The notes beneath the pieces are model-generated. The model was not told the origin of the DNA. It saw nothing but the letters and a program-made list of their open reading frames with translations, and searched no databases. Below are positions 1 to 8,112 of a stretch of DNA of 25,337 nucleotides, in pieces. Position numbers and translations under genes: made by a program. The number at the start of each line of letters is the position of its first letter. The stretch's first letter is position 1. Source of the DNA: Candidatus Moranbacteria bacterium CG_4_8_14_3_um_filter_41_13. Its GTDB lineage: Bacteria > Patescibacteriota > Minisyncoccia > Moranbacterales > UBA1568. The stretch spans positions 1 through 25,337 of the forward strand of contig PFHN01000054.1 of the NCBI GenBank assembly GCA_002782305.1. The letters run 5' to 3'.

Positions 1-1561
1 CAATCTTTTTCTTTGAAAATAATTTTTTTGCATTCTCTGGAAGCGGATACACTTGAGAAAAATGGAGACCTGCTATACGATCATCTCCGATAGTGAAAAG
101 GGATTCCTCGAGCACACCTTTATTCGATCCCCAAGAAACAACCATTATTTCTGCATTTTTTACATCACCGATTTCTGTTGGAGGAAGGGATTCCTCACGA
201 ATGCCTATCATTTTTCCGAGGCGTTTCTTATGCATAAGTACTCTCATCTCTGCACTCTCTGTGATATGAGCCTGCTCATCGTGTTCATCACTATCAATTC
301 CTACAAGCCCTGTGCCATAACCAGGCACTCCCCGAGGAGAAATACCCTCTGGGGTGAGCGCATAACGTTTATAATCTGCTTCTGTTTTTATGATATGATT
401 TTCTAGCACTCTTTTTCGAAAACCCTCTTCAGGGAAACTTCTTATAGAATCAAGAAAATATTGATCCGTCAAAATGAAGACAGGAATTTGATATTTATCG
501 GCAATAAAAAAAGCTTGCTGTGCTACGAAAAAGGCTTCTTCGTGCGTCCCAGGAGCAAAAATTGCCCGAGGAAATTCGCCGTGCCCAGCGTAGAGGACGA
601 GATTCAAATCGGCTTGCTCAGTCCGTGTTGGAAGTCCTGTTGCGGGTCCTGGACGCTGTCCAATATGCACCACAACCGGTGTTTCAATCATACCTGACAA
701 ACTCACCCCTTCAGTCATCAGATCAAATCCGCCACCGGAAGTTGTCACAATAGCCCTGGCTCCTGCATACCAGGCACCAATACTGTGATTGATGGCCGAT
801 ATTTCATCCTCTGCTTGATCGATAACAATGCCAAATTCTTTTTGATGTTTTGCTAGGAAAGTAAAAAGTCCCGTCCCCGGCGACATCGGATAGGAAGAAA
901 TATAGTTACAACCAGCAGCGAGTACTCCAAGTCCTAAAGCATCATTGCCATCAATAAGAACTTCTTTCTCCACAGAAGTATTTCGAGAGAGATTAACTTC
1001 AATCCCTTCGTTATAAGCAATATGTTTACCAAAATCATAACCTTTTTTTCCTGCTTCAATATTTTTCTTCACTATTTCCTCTCCTTTGCGTGAAAAGTGT
1101 TCGCGAAGATATACTTCGAAAATATTTTCATTCGCTTGAAACATACCAAGCACTATTCCGACTGCTACCGTACTCGTATAAATCGGGTTGCCAAGTTCAT
1201 TGGCAAATTGTGTAAATGGCACATCAATCACCTGACATGCATTCATACCTGCACATACTTTCTGACGCTCCCCTACAATGAGAGTCTTTTCTGTAATACG
1301 CCGTTTCAAATGAGGAATCACACTGGCATCCAGCGCAAAAAGAAAATCGATCCGCTTTACAAACGAGGAGCATTTTTTATTCGTAATACGGATTTCAGTT
1401 GAGTTACTCCCGCCACGGATGCGTGACATATACTCTTTGCTCGCGAAAACATTGTAGTCACTCCGTTTGAGTACCTGCATCAGCATCGCTTCAATAGTTT
1501 GGATACCCATACCGGCCGATCCGCCAAGCACAAGTGATATATCCCGAGAAAAATGTTTCAT
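1..1561 (-). CDS. korA: 2-oxoacid:acceptor (ferredoxin) oxidoreductase, fused gamma-alpha subunit, 3' end cut by window
   Basis: Read on the minus strand from the ATG at 1559-1561, an open frame of 520 codons runs off the window edge, so the C-terminus is missing. Family members convert a 2-oxoacid (pyruvate, 2-oxoglutarate or similar) plus CoA to acyl-CoA and CO2 and reduce ferredoxin; the beta subunit holds most of the TPP site. The N-terminal gamma domain (about 1-190) has LVLGGSAGMGIQTI (10-23) and SRIRGGSN (46-53). The alpha domain has SYPMSPGTGL (223-232), TSGGGFDLMTEG (274-285) and QRPGPATGLPTRTEQADL (302-319), typical of KorA-type fused subunits. A second ATG at 1566 is out of frame and hits TGA at once, so 1561 is the start; AAAAAGAAG just upstream is a weak ribosome binding site. 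A beta-subunit gene would be expected beyond base 1. Substrate cannot be decided from this subunit. An extended -10 lies at 1607-1615. Confidence 0.93.
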   Translation of the reverse strand, partial: MKHFSRDISLVLGGSAGMGIQTIEAMLMQVLKRSDYNVFASKEYMSRIRGGSNSTEIRITNKKCSSFVKRIDFLFALDASVIPHLKRRITEKTLIVGERQKVCAGMNACQVIDVPFTQFANELGNPIYTSTVAVGIVLGMFQANENIFEVYLREHFSRKGEEIVKKNIEAGKKGYDFGKHIAYNEGIEVNLSRNTSVEKEVLIDGNDALGLGVLAAGCNYISSYPMSPGTGLFTFLAKHQKEFGIVIDQAEDEISAINHSIGAWYAGARAIVTTSGGGFDLMTEGVSLSGMIETPVVVHIGQRPGPATGLPTRTEQADLNLVLYAGHGEFPRAIFAPGTHEEAFFVAQQAFFIADKYQIPVFILTDQYFLDSIRSFPEEGFRKRVLENHIIKTEADYKRYALTPEGISPRGVPGYGTGLVGIDSDEHDEQAHITESAEMRVLMHKKRLGKMIGIREESLPPTEIGDVKNAEIMVVSWGSNKGVLEESLFTIGDDRIAGLHFSQVYPLPENAKKLFSKKKI

Positions 1562-1606
1562 ACCATCTTCTTTTTATTTTGTATCTGTATTTGAAAATAC
1601 TTTTTC

Positions 1607-1615
1607 ATTATATCA
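1607..1615 (-). promoter_or_regulatory. extended -10 promoter for korA-like gene
   Basis: The minus strand reads TGATATAAT, a TGN extended -10 with a perfect TATAAT, about 45 nt before the korA-like start. It lies just past the xseB stop. No good -35 is visible at 17 bp. It suggests korA can be transcribed separately from xseAB. Confidence 0.5.
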
Positions 1616-1629
1616 CAAATATACAAAAG

Positions 1630-1830
1630 TTATTCTTTCTCGAGTTCTTTTTTTACCACCTCAAATTCATTCTCGATTTCTTTGAGACGGGTACGACTTT
1701 CTTTGATGAGGACAGTGCCCTCTTTGATTTTTTCCAGTCCTTTTTCGACGTCCACTTCTTCTTGATTATCGAACCATGAAATAATTTCTTGTACCTTCTT
1801 CAAAGACTCGCTTAAGTTTACTTTTGACAT
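1630..1830 (-). CDS. xseB: exodeoxyribonuclease VII small subunit
   Basis: This 66-residue, highly charged, helical protein has the size and pattern of XseB: LSESLKKVQEIISWF near the N-terminus, then a long Glu/Lys-rich coiled-coil segment (about 28-66). Several XseB copies coat the long helical arm of XseA to form exonuclease VII, which degrades single-stranded DNA to oligonucleotides in the cytoplasm. It begins 21 nt after the xseA stop on the same strand, the usual xseA-xseB operon. AAAGAAGAAAA before the ATG is a weak ribosome binding site. The stop is TAA. Confidence 0.9.
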   Translation of the reverse strand: MSKVNLSESLKKVQEIISWFDNQEEVDVEKGLEKIKEGTVLIKESRTRLKEIENEFEVVKKELEKE

Positions 1831-1851
1831 ATGTTTTCTTCTTTGATTAAA

Positions 1852-3420
1852 TTACTTTTCAAAAATTTCTTCGACTCTCACGGTGGCCTTCCCCTCTCCA
1901 AGTTCCACAGAAAGTTTCTCGCCAAGCGTTATATCTGTGTAGCTTTTTATAATATGTGTTTCTTTCTTCACAATGCTGTATCCAAGTTTCAGAACACGCG
2001 CGGGATCATACTGCTTCAGTCTCTCCGAATGGTAATCAAGCTTCTCTTTCATTCTTTCTATCATTCTCAAAAAACCATTTTCCATACTTTTCTGCCCTTG
2101 CGTCAAAAAGTCGATTTTACGCTCTAATAAAGCTTCTATCGTGAATAATTTTTCTCGTAAAGACTGGCGAAGCACTGTAAAGATATTTTGAAAATCTTGT
2201 AAATATTCTAGGAGTGTTTTCGCTTCCGTTTCAAGAGTATTTTTTGTTTCTGTTAGTATTTCTTTGAAAAGAAGTGGGAGCTGAGTTTCGAAACGATGCA
2301 CCATTTGACGAGCCTCATCAAAATGAAAACGCAGTTCTTTCGCAGTGGCCGTTGGTGTCGATACCATCATATCTGAAGCGAGTGCAGAAAGCGTCACATC
2401 TTTCTCGTGACCCACGCCAAGAAGTGTCGGAATCTTCGATGAAGCTATCTCTCTCACAAGCGCCTCGTTGTTAAATGCCTGCAAACTTTCCAGGCTTCCA
2501 CCGCCACGCACAATAACGAGCACATCATATTTCTCAGGATGACGATTGAAGTATTTCACCGCACTCATTATTTCAAAAACGGCTTTTTTCCCTTCCACAC
2601 TCGTCGGAAAAAAATGTACCTTGAAACCCTGAGCTCCGAGATTCATCGTGAAGTCCCCAATAGCAGCGCCCTGCTCTGAAGTAATGAGTGCGATACGCTC
2701 TGGAAATACCGGCAAGGGTCTTTTTCTCTCAGGTGCAAATAATCCATCACCTAAGAGCTTTCTATGCAGTTCCTCATACGCTTTCTGAAGCGCGCCAACT
2801 CCAGAAAGTTCGATCACGCTGACTTTCATAGAAAGACGTCCACTTGGTTTGTAAATATCTGGAGCACCTTCGATAACGACTTCATCTCCAATAGCGAGCT
2901 TCACTCCAGACACATCATACTGAAAACGGAAGATGAGACAATTCAGCGTGCTCTCATCTTTGCTATCCTTGAGAGTAAAATAAATCACTCGTTCTCGTTC
3001 ATCAATACTCGATATTTCTCCCTGCACGCGAGATGCCATACCAGAGAGTTCGACATTGAGTCCGTCAAGAAACTGCGACACCGAAAGGGTATAATCTTTC
3101 TCCTCTTCATTTTTCATTCCTGTTTCCGCTTTTTTCGTCGCTCGCTGTATCTTTTTCTCTTGATGGCTGACTATGTGTTCTTTTGTTACATCACCATCTC
3201 TATCTAAAGTACTGCTTTTGATAATACCCAGCAGTGCCAGTCCGTATTTCCGAAACTTCGCATCTTTGAGTCCTTTTATACAGAGCATTTCTTCTTTGTT
3301 CTGCGGAAGTGTCTGCGCCAAAGATTCAAGAACAGCATTCGGAAAAACACGAAAAGTTTCTACACCTTCTGATCGTGCCTGTGTATCCCGCCATTTCCTC
3401 AGTTCTTGCAGAAGCGTCAT
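1852..3420 (-). CDS. xseA: exodeoxyribonuclease VII large subunit with N-terminal HRDC domain
   Basis: XseA is the catalytic subunit of exonuclease VII. From the ATG at 3418-3420 (522 aa), residues about 3-70 (LLQELRKWRD to ALLGIIKS) read as an HRDC domain, the nucleic-acid-binding module of RecQ helicases. A charged linker follows, then the OB-fold (SGMASRVQGEISSIDERERVIYFTLKD) and the catalytic core with RIALITSEQGAAIGDF, IVRGGGSLESLQAFN and LLGVGHEKDVTLSALASD, all XseA hallmarks. A long coiled-coil arm (about 360-470) precedes the C-terminal KLGYSIV segment. Usual XseA is about 400-460 aa; the excess is the HRDC domain. A TTG at 3433-3435 is an alternative start adding five residues. The frame is preceded by a terminator and an extended -10 at 3454-3462. 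xseB follows after 21 nt. Stop TAA. Confidence 0.94.
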   Translation of the reverse strand: MTLLQELRKWRDTQARSEGVETFRVFPNAVLESLAQTLPQNKEEMLCIKGLKDAKFRKYGLALLGIIKSSTLDRDGDVTKEHIVSHQEKKIQRATKKAETGMKNEEEKDYTLSVSQFLDGLNVELSGMASRVQGEISSIDERERVIYFTLKDSKDESTLNCLIFRFQYDVSGVKLAIGDEVVIEGAPDIYKPSGRLSMKVSVIELSGVGALQKAYEELHRKLLGDGLFAPERKRPLPVFPERIALITSEQGAAIGDFTMNLGAQGFKVHFFPTSVEGKKAVFEIMSAVKYFNRHPEKYDVLVIVRGGGSLESLQAFNNEALVREIASSKIPTLLGVGHEKDVTLSALASDMMVSTPTATAKELRFHFDEARQMVHRFETQLPLLFKEILTETKNTLETEAKTLLEYLQDFQNIFTVLRQSLREKLFTIEALLERKIDFLTQGQKSMENGFLRMIERMKEKLDYHSERLKQYDPARVLKLGYSIVKKETHIIKSYTDITLGEKLSVELGEGKATVRVEEIFEK

Positions 3421-3453
3421 ACGGAAAAATATCAAAAAATCATAAGCCTTCTT

Positions 3454-3462
3454 ATTATAGCA
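3454..3462 (-). promoter_or_regulatory. extended -10 promoter for xseA-xseB
   Basis: The minus strand reads TGCTATAAT, directly downstream of the terminator T-tract that closes the dsbA-like gene. The predicted start of transcription is near 3447, only a few bases before an ATG (3443) that opens a three-codon frame and about 27 nt before the xseA ATG. The AAGAAGG motif at 3447-3453 would lie mostly outside such a transcript. Confidence 0.55.
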
Positions 3463-3498
3463 AAAAAAGAAAAACCCTGCTTACATTTGCAGGGTTTT
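3462..3498 (-). terminator. intrinsic terminator of the dsbA-like gene
   Basis: A perfect 10-bp stem pairs 3471-3480 (AAAACCCTGC) with 3489-3498 (GCAGGGTTTT) around an 8-nt loop. On the minus strand it is followed by a T-rich tract (3462-3474, one interruption). It lies 23 nt past the stop of the dsbA-like gene and insulates xseA. Confidence 0.88.
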
Positions 3499-3520
3499 CT
3501 TCGTCGCCTCTTATACAAGA

Positions 3521-4369
3521 TTATTTCAAGTATTTATCGACGCTCGCTTTCATATCTGTGAAGCTATAAGCTCCTTTGAACGCTTCAGTATTGATAAGGA
3601 ACTTTGGAGTACCGCTCAGTCCGAAGGTAGTGGCAATAGCTGTGTCTTCTGCGATACGACCATCATATTTTCCGCTGTCCAAACAGGACTTCATATCACT
3701 CGCGTTCACAGCACTCTTGAGGAATTCTGCCAAAACATCAGATTTTGTTTTGTCATTCTTCAAATCACCATTCATCAGATTGTATCCAGCTTCACTCATC
3801 AGGAGGTCATGTACTTCCCAGAACTTTTTCTTTTCGAAACCACAGTACAATGCCTTGGTTCCCATCTCTCCACTCCCATGTCCATTGGTATATATCCAGA
3901 CGAAAGAGGCTTTCCCTGCATCAACCAATTTTTTCATCTCTGGCACTGGTGCGAGATATGTGCCTCCGTCAGCCACCATGGTAAATTGTGATCCCGCTTG
4001 TTTGTTAAAGTTTGGGTTCTTGCCAGCGGCAATGTTGCAATATGGACAACTTGGATCACTAAACTCTACAAAAACTACCTTGGCATCTTTCTTACCAAAA
4101 GTAATATTTTTTCCATTAAATAGTCCTTGCAGTTGATCCTTGGTAATTTCTGGATCCGCTGGTTGTTGCTGTGTTCCTTTGTCAGCTGTAGCACCACCTG
4201 AAATCTTGATTGCTTCAATAGATGAAACGATTTGCTTCGTCGTCATAAACATCGTTCCTGCTACAATGAGACCTGTCAAAAGAACAGCTCCTGAAATCAG
4301 CAGTGCATCACTCCCAAACTTCCTTTCTTTCTTTCCTTCTCCTTGAGAAGACAATACTTCACTTTCCAT
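3521..4369 (-). CDS. membrane-anchored DsbA-like thiol-disulfide oxidoreductase
   Basis: This 282-aa protein has a short cytoplasmic N-terminus, one membrane helix (about 22-42), a Thr/Gln/Pro linker and an extracytoplasmic DsbA-type thioredoxin domain (thioredoxin_4 family). The active site is C108-P-Y-C111 within VVFVEFSDPSCPYC. The cis-proline loop is GTPKFLIN (P255). Extra cysteines at 176 and 229 sit in the helical insert and may form a structural disulfide. Such proteins oxidise or isomerise cysteines of exported proteins. It has its own promoter (4401-4429) and terminator, and follows the thioredoxin/DsbD-like gene on the same strand, which fits a redox partnership. CPYC rather than CPHC leaves open whether it acts as oxidase, reductase or isomerase. 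No Shine-Dalgarno is seen before the ATG. Stop TAA. Confidence 0.9.
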   Translation of the reverse strand: MESEVLSSQGEGKKERKFGSDALLISGAVLLTGLIVAGTMFMTTKQIVSSIEAIKISGGATADKGTQQQPADPEITKDQLQGLFNGKNITFGKKDAKVVFVEFSDPSCPYCNIAAGKNPNFNKQAGSQFTMVADGGTYLAPVPEMKKLVDAGKASFVWIYTNGHGSGEMGTKALYCGFEKKKFWEVHDLLMSEAGYNLMNGDLKNDKTKSDVLAEFLKSAVNASDMKSCLDSGKYDGRIAEDTAIATTFGLSGTPKFLINTEAFKGAYSFTDMKASVDKYLK

Positions 4370-4400
4370 AACATTGTTTGATTATTTATTTAGCTTATGT

Positions 4401-4429
4401 AGTATACCAAATTATTTGATTTTACTCAA
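4401..4429 (-). promoter_or_regulatory. promoter of the dsbA-like gene
   Basis: On the minus strand TTGAGT (4424-4429) and TATACT (4401-4406) are separated by exactly 17 bp, and the -10 is preceded by TGG, giving an extended -10. It sits about 32 bp before the ATG. Confidence 0.7.
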
Positions 4430-4452
4430 TGTATCGTTATTTCGAGATACTG

Positions 4453-5730
4453 CTAAAAACGGAGCATCGAAGGATAAAACACCAGTAAATAGCCCAAAAG
4501 AAGCATCAGTATGCCACCGATAAGATTGGACCACTTGGAATACTTTTCTGTCATATGAAGTTTATCGAAGCCCCAAAGAGCCAAACCGAAAACGAGAAAA
4601 TCATCAATCATATAGAAAAAAATATAGAGCGCCATATACCCTTGTGTCTGCAAAAAACCAAGGTCGTTCATCTGAATAATTTTTGTAAATGCCTGAGGAA
4701 TACCAATAGAACAAGCAAATTCAATCACATTGACCGAAAAAGCAAGGAAAATAACTCCCAGAGCAGTGAGCCACGTAAATGGTTCGCTCGCGAGTTTCTT
4801 GATACGACCAGAAATCTTGGCGCGTCCTTCGAGATTGACCACCTTACACGTACCATCAGAGGTGTACCATTCATATAGAAAGAAAAGTCCTCCTCCGATG
4901 GATACTATACCCACTATTGGTGTTACGAAACGATCCAGTCCAACAAAGTCCCAGGTTGTGAACCATACATTCAAAATAAGGTAATACATCACCGTCTCAG
5001 CCATTATAAAGAGTCCTGCGATAATCCACATACGCTTGCGTGATCCCATCTGCACCAGCACCAGGAGAAACGTCACAAGGACCCACATCGCACAAGGATT
5101 GAATCCATCAATCAAACCCAAAATACCTGACAAAGCAGGTAAAGAATACTGCATAACATCTACAGTGCTTCCTACAAAGGGAATGGTTACAAAAAATGGT
5201 TCTGCTTTGGGGGTTGTGCATACCTCATCATCACACACTGACCCCTGCACATCATCAACAGTACTTGATATGCCACTAAGTAATCCTTCGATACCGACGC
5301 GGGGTTTGTTTTGATTGGTATCAATCAGGGCTCCTATACGCCTTCCTGTTGTTTCCTCTGAATCAAATCCTTGAAGAATAGCAACACCAATCACTGTGAG
5401 AGGCGTAGCTTTTGAAAGATTCTTTTTCTCTGTAAAGAGAGAGAAAAGAGCTTTGCCTTCTTCTGTACCAATATCAATATATTCTATTTCTATCGCATTA
5501 CCCCTCTTCGTTCTCTGCATCTCAAGATATTTCTTCTCTGCTTGACAATGAGCACAGTCTTGCCTTACGAAGAGTTGAATGAGGACAGGATATTCACTTT
5601 TAAGAGACGTTTCTTCACTAGCGAAGGAGGTATGAGTGAAGGAGGAAAAACAGAGCAGGAAGAGAAAAAAAGACAAAGAGCACTGAAAATATTTCATAGA
5701 TTCAAAAAAATATAAAAAAATATGCACCAT
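4453..5730 (-). CDS. thioredoxin-fold protein fused to DsbD/CcdA-like membrane domain
   Basis: A 425-aa protein predicted to carry reducing or oxidising equivalents across the membrane. A hydrophobic signal segment (about 12-37, ending in FAS) is followed by an outside thioredoxin/glutaredoxin-like domain with C59-A-H-C62 (RQDCAHCQAEKKYLE). A polytopic C-terminal domain (about 195-425) carries DGFNPCAMW (C213) and VIEFACSIGIP (C340). These two membrane cysteines match the pair that shuttles electrons in DsbD/CcdA proteins. Two more cysteines (166, 171) lie in the linker. The ATG at 5730 is one base past the stop of the ferric-reductase-like gene, so translation is probably coupled; an internal ATG at 5697 would give a tidier signal peptide. 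No clear terminator follows, so transcripts may read into the dsbA-like gene. Stop TAG. Confidence 0.85.
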   Translation of the reverse strand: MVHIFLYFFESMKYFQCSLSFFLFLLCFSSFTHTSFASEETSLKSEYPVLIQLFVRQDCAHCQAEKKYLEMQRTKRGNAIEIEYIDIGTEEGKALFSLFTEKKNLSKATPLTVIGVAILQGFDSEETTGRRIGALIDTNQNKPRVGIEGLLSGISSTVDDVQGSVCDDEVCTTPKAEPFFVTIPFVGSTVDVMQYSLPALSGILGLIDGFNPCAMWVLVTFLLVLVQMGSRKRMWIIAGLFIMAETVMYYLILNVWFTTWDFVGLDRFVTPIVGIVSIGGGLFFLYEWYTSDGTCKVVNLEGRAKISGRIKKLASEPFTWLTALGVIFLAFSVNVIEFACSIGIPQAFTKIIQMNDLGFLQTQGYMALYIFFYMIDDFLVFGLALWGFDKLHMTEKYSKWSNLIGGILMLLLGYLLVFYPSMLRF

Positions 5731-5731
5731 T

Positions 5732-6460
5732 CTATTTCATCTCTGTGTGGTACGAATCATAGCGGTGGTTCATATACGTTATGAGCTCCTGCAGAAAAGG
5801 CACGGGGTTATGTTTCGCCAGTATCCAGAGAAAAATATAACTCACCACAATACTAAGAGACTGCAAAAGCTCAAAAATATCAAATCCATGGAGGAAGCCT
5901 TTCAAAAAGAAAATATGAAGAAGCATAAGAAGGAGCAAAATGTACACACTACGGTGGAGAAACTTCCATCTTTTTGGCCCGAGCAAACGCACACTCAAAG
6001 TATTCGATGTCAGGAGAAGCGGAAGGGTAAAGAGAAAAGCCATCATCCCGAAGAAGAATATAGGTTGCATTGAAAAGAAACTCGTGTTCAAATAAGGCTT
6101 GATATAGAGAAGAAATGAAGACGGATCGATAAAATAGGCAAGGCTATGAACAAGAGCAAAACAGCCCATCAGAATGCCAAACTCTCTTCGCATACTCATC
6201 AGGAGAAAAAGAATCTTCATCCGAAAGATTCTCGAAAGCGGACTTAAGAAAAGAATACCAAGAAGCATTGTCTCTGCCATACTCCCGAAATCTTTTCTCA
6301 TTTCTGGAAAAAAAATAAAGAAAAGACTACCAAACGCACCTACAAGCAGGAGTTTTTTCCACAAAAAAATGTGTTTACTCAAAAGAGAAATGAGTATATC
6401 GTTTAGCTCAAAACAGATCCCTACCAATGGATCAAAAAATTGAAGGAAACGAATTATCAT
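5732..6460 (-). CDS. ferric-reductase-like (MsrQ/YedZ-type) b-heme membrane protein
   Basis: A 242-aa protein with about six membrane helices. RREFGILMGCFALVHSLAYF (H105), RWKFLHRSVYILLLLMLLH (H169 and H182) and an early Gly/Arg-bearing helix match the ferric-reductase-like transmembrane domain, where such histidines bind b-type heme. In MsrPQ the MsrQ protein hands electrons to a periplasmic methionine sulfoxide reductase. No MsrP-like molybdoprotein is seen here; instead the next gene, one base away, encodes a thioredoxin/DsbD-like conduit. That suggests the heme protein works with a thiol relay, but this is inference. No FAD/NAD domain is fused. The upstream gene is the 49-aa membrane peptide, 17 nt away. 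Stop TAG. Confidence 0.75.
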   Translation of the reverse strand: MIIRFLQFFDPLVGICFELNDILISLLSKHIFLWKKLLLVGAFGSLFFIFFPEMRKDFGSMAETMLLGILFLSPLSRIFRMKILFLLMSMRREFGILMGCFALVHSLAYFIDPSSFLLYIKPYLNTSFFSMQPIFFFGMMAFLFTLPLLLTSNTLSVRLLGPKRWKFLHRSVYILLLLMLLHIFFLKGFLHGFDIFELLQSLSIVVSYIFLWILAKHNPVPFLQELITYMNHRYDSYHTEMK

Positions 6461-6477
6461 AGTATGGATATCTCTTA

Positions 6478-6627
6478 TTATTTTTCACTCTGTGTCTGCA
6501 CCTTCTCATCTCCTGTTGGCACAAGAGGAACCGTGGTGTGTTTCAAACGATAAAAATACATACCAAAAAGAGAAAGAATGATAATTTGGATAATTCCCAG
6601 AGTGATCATAATAGGTGTTTGCTTCAT
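6478..6627 (-). CDS. small single-pass membrane protein (49 aa)
   Basis: A 49-residue frame starting MKQTPIM and ending VQTQSEK, with one strong membrane helix (about 6-26: IMITLGIIQIIILSLFGMYF). GAGAG precedes the ATG at a plausible distance. It lies 17 nt before the ferric-reductase-like gene on the same strand and is probably the first gene of that operon, as the next gene upstream is divergent. I do not recognise a family. A small subunit or assembly factor of the redox complex is possible, by location only. Stop TAA. Confidence 0.6.
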   Translation of the reverse strand: MKQTPIMITLGIIQIIILSLFGMYFYRLKHTTVPLVPTGDEKVQTQSEK

Positions 6628-6754
6628 ATGGCTCTCATAGTATGGTTCATACGCACTTGTCTATTCTAATCTATTTCTCATCTCCTCGCAATCCTTCATT
6701 CTTTCCGTCACCCGAGAACTCTCCACGGAAAAAATAGGGAAAGACGAGAAAATA

Positions 6755-6763
6755 TGGTATAAT
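6755..6763 (+). promoter_or_regulatory. extended -10 promoter of the ABC transporter operon
   Basis: TGGTATAAT on the plus strand, with no convincing -35. The predicted start is near 6770, giving a leader of under 20 nt before the ATG at 6787. GAGAT in the leader is the only ribosome-binding-site-like sequence. Confidence 0.6.
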
Positions 6764-6786
6764 AGTAAAGATAATAGAGATAAAAA

Positions 6787-8106
6787 ATGAACGAACAAGG
6801 CGAGCCACTTATCTATACCGACAAACTTCGCGTTATCTACAACCAAGGTGCTCCCAATGAGATGCGCGCCCTTGAAGAAACGAATGTAGCTATTTATCCC
6901 GAAGAATACGTCATTATTTATGGACCTTCCGGTTGCGGAAAGTCTACTCTTCTGTATTCTCTCTCTGGACTTCAGAGTGCTACATACGGAGAAGTTTTTT
7001 TTCATGGAAAATCTATAGCCAAAATGACCAGACAAGAAGATCTCGAACTCCACCAAACAGGTATTGGAATGATTTTTCAGGCCTTCTACCTCATCGGTTC
7101 ACTCGATATTCTCGATAATATCTGTCTTCCTAAAGTATTTCGCGGGGAAGAACCGACAGAAAGAAGGAAGGCTGGCGTTCAGCTTTTGCGTCGTTTCAAT
7201 ATTGCTGGACAAGCAGACAAATTCCCGAGTCAGCTTTCTGGTGGACAAAAACAACGTGTAGCTATTGCGCGGTCTCTCATCAATGATCCTAAAATTATCT
7301 TCGCTGACGAACCAGTAGGAAACCTCGATAGTGAAAGCGCGGAGAATGTGATGAAAATCCTCAAAGAGCTCAATGAAATCGATAAAAAAACCATTGTCCT
7401 CGTCACGCACAATCCTGATCATCTCCCCTATGCTGATCGTGTCATCTTTATGAAAGATGGGGTGATTATCAGAGAGGAAGTACACAAAGAAAAACGTCCG
7501 ATCAAGAAAATCGAAAGCACTGTAGAGGAAGAAAAACCACCAGAAGAGTCACTCGAACTCAAGATGCTTATGGCATCATTCAAAAATCTCTTGCCACAAC
7601 AGGTTGACATATTACTCGTTCCATTCAAAGCGAAACAACTGCTCGCTCATCTCCTCTCACAACTCAATGACGAGCAAGTGACTATGGCAGAAGCCTTTTT
7701 GAAAGAGCTCTTATTTAAAAATATCGATCTCCCGACATTTAGTAGCAAGCTCGATATTCCTCTTGATGATGGTGGTGCTGGATGGAATAAAATGCGCGCC
7801 AAGTCATTTACACAGCAAATACAAAAAATACTCGAACAAGCACAAAATATCAAGGACAATATCCCTGGAAGCATTACATCCTTTGCACAGTATCTCATTG
7901 ATCGATTCCATCTTCGCCTCGCTCCGGACCAAGTAACCCAGTTAGAAGATATACTCAGATATCGTATCGAAAGTAGAACTGGTCAGATTGGTCTCCTCAA
8001 AGACCTCGACAGTAATATCAGCGAAAAAGGTCTTGGCCTCAACAAAATCACAGCCGAAAAGGTGGTACGTGAAATTGAAATCATTATGCTCCTCAAATAT
8101 TCTTAA
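6787..8106 (+). CDS. MacB/LolD-type ABC transporter ATPase with duplicated C-terminal helical extension
   Basis: The first 235 residues form a complete ABC ATPase of the MacB/LolD/FtsE-like group: Walker A GPSGCGKST (46-54), Q-loop Q98, signature LSGGQ (150-154), Walker B IIFADE (170-175), D-loop NLDS and H-loop H208. It powers the permease encoded 6 nt downstream. The rest (about 255-439) is an unusual cytoplasmic extension; usual members end near 230-250 aa. The extension seems to be an internal duplication. DEQVT (295-299) with GWNK (332-335) in unit 1 matches PDQVT (380-384) with GLNK (417-420) in unit 2, each followed by a helix rich in A/K/I. Role of the tail is unknown; regulation or oligomerisation are options. 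Stop TAA. Confidence 0.92.
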   Translation: MNEQGEPLIYTDKLRVIYNQGAPNEMRALEETNVAIYPEEYVIIYGPSGCGKSTLLYSLSGLQSATYGEVFFHGKSIAKMTRQEDLELHQTGIGMIFQAFYLIGSLDILDNICLPKVFRGEEPTERRKAGVQLLRRFNIAGQADKFPSQLSGGQKQRVAIARSLINDPKIIFADEPVGNLDSESAENVMKILKELNEIDKKTIVLVTHNPDHLPYADRVIFMKDGVIIREEVHKEKRPIKKIESTVEEEKPPEESLELKMLMASFKNLLPQQVDILLVPFKAKQLLAHLLSQLNDEQVTMAEAFLKELLFKNIDLPTFSSKLDIPLDDGGAGWNKMRAKSFTQQIQKILEQAQNIKDNIPGSITSFAQYLIDRFHLRLAPDQVTQLEDILRYRIESRTGQIGLLKDLDSNISEKGLGLNKITAEKVVREIEIIMLLKYS

Positions 8107-8112
8107 TATTCT

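Noticed and set aside
53..1402. Several plus-strand open frames across the first 1.5 kb
   Set aside because: They are antisense shadows of the korA-like gene, whose minus-strand frame is open across the window edge and has clear family motifs.
6661..7056. 131-codon minus-strand frame over the ABC ATPase start
   Set aside because: It overlaps the Walker A region of a strongly supported gene and its product resembles no family.
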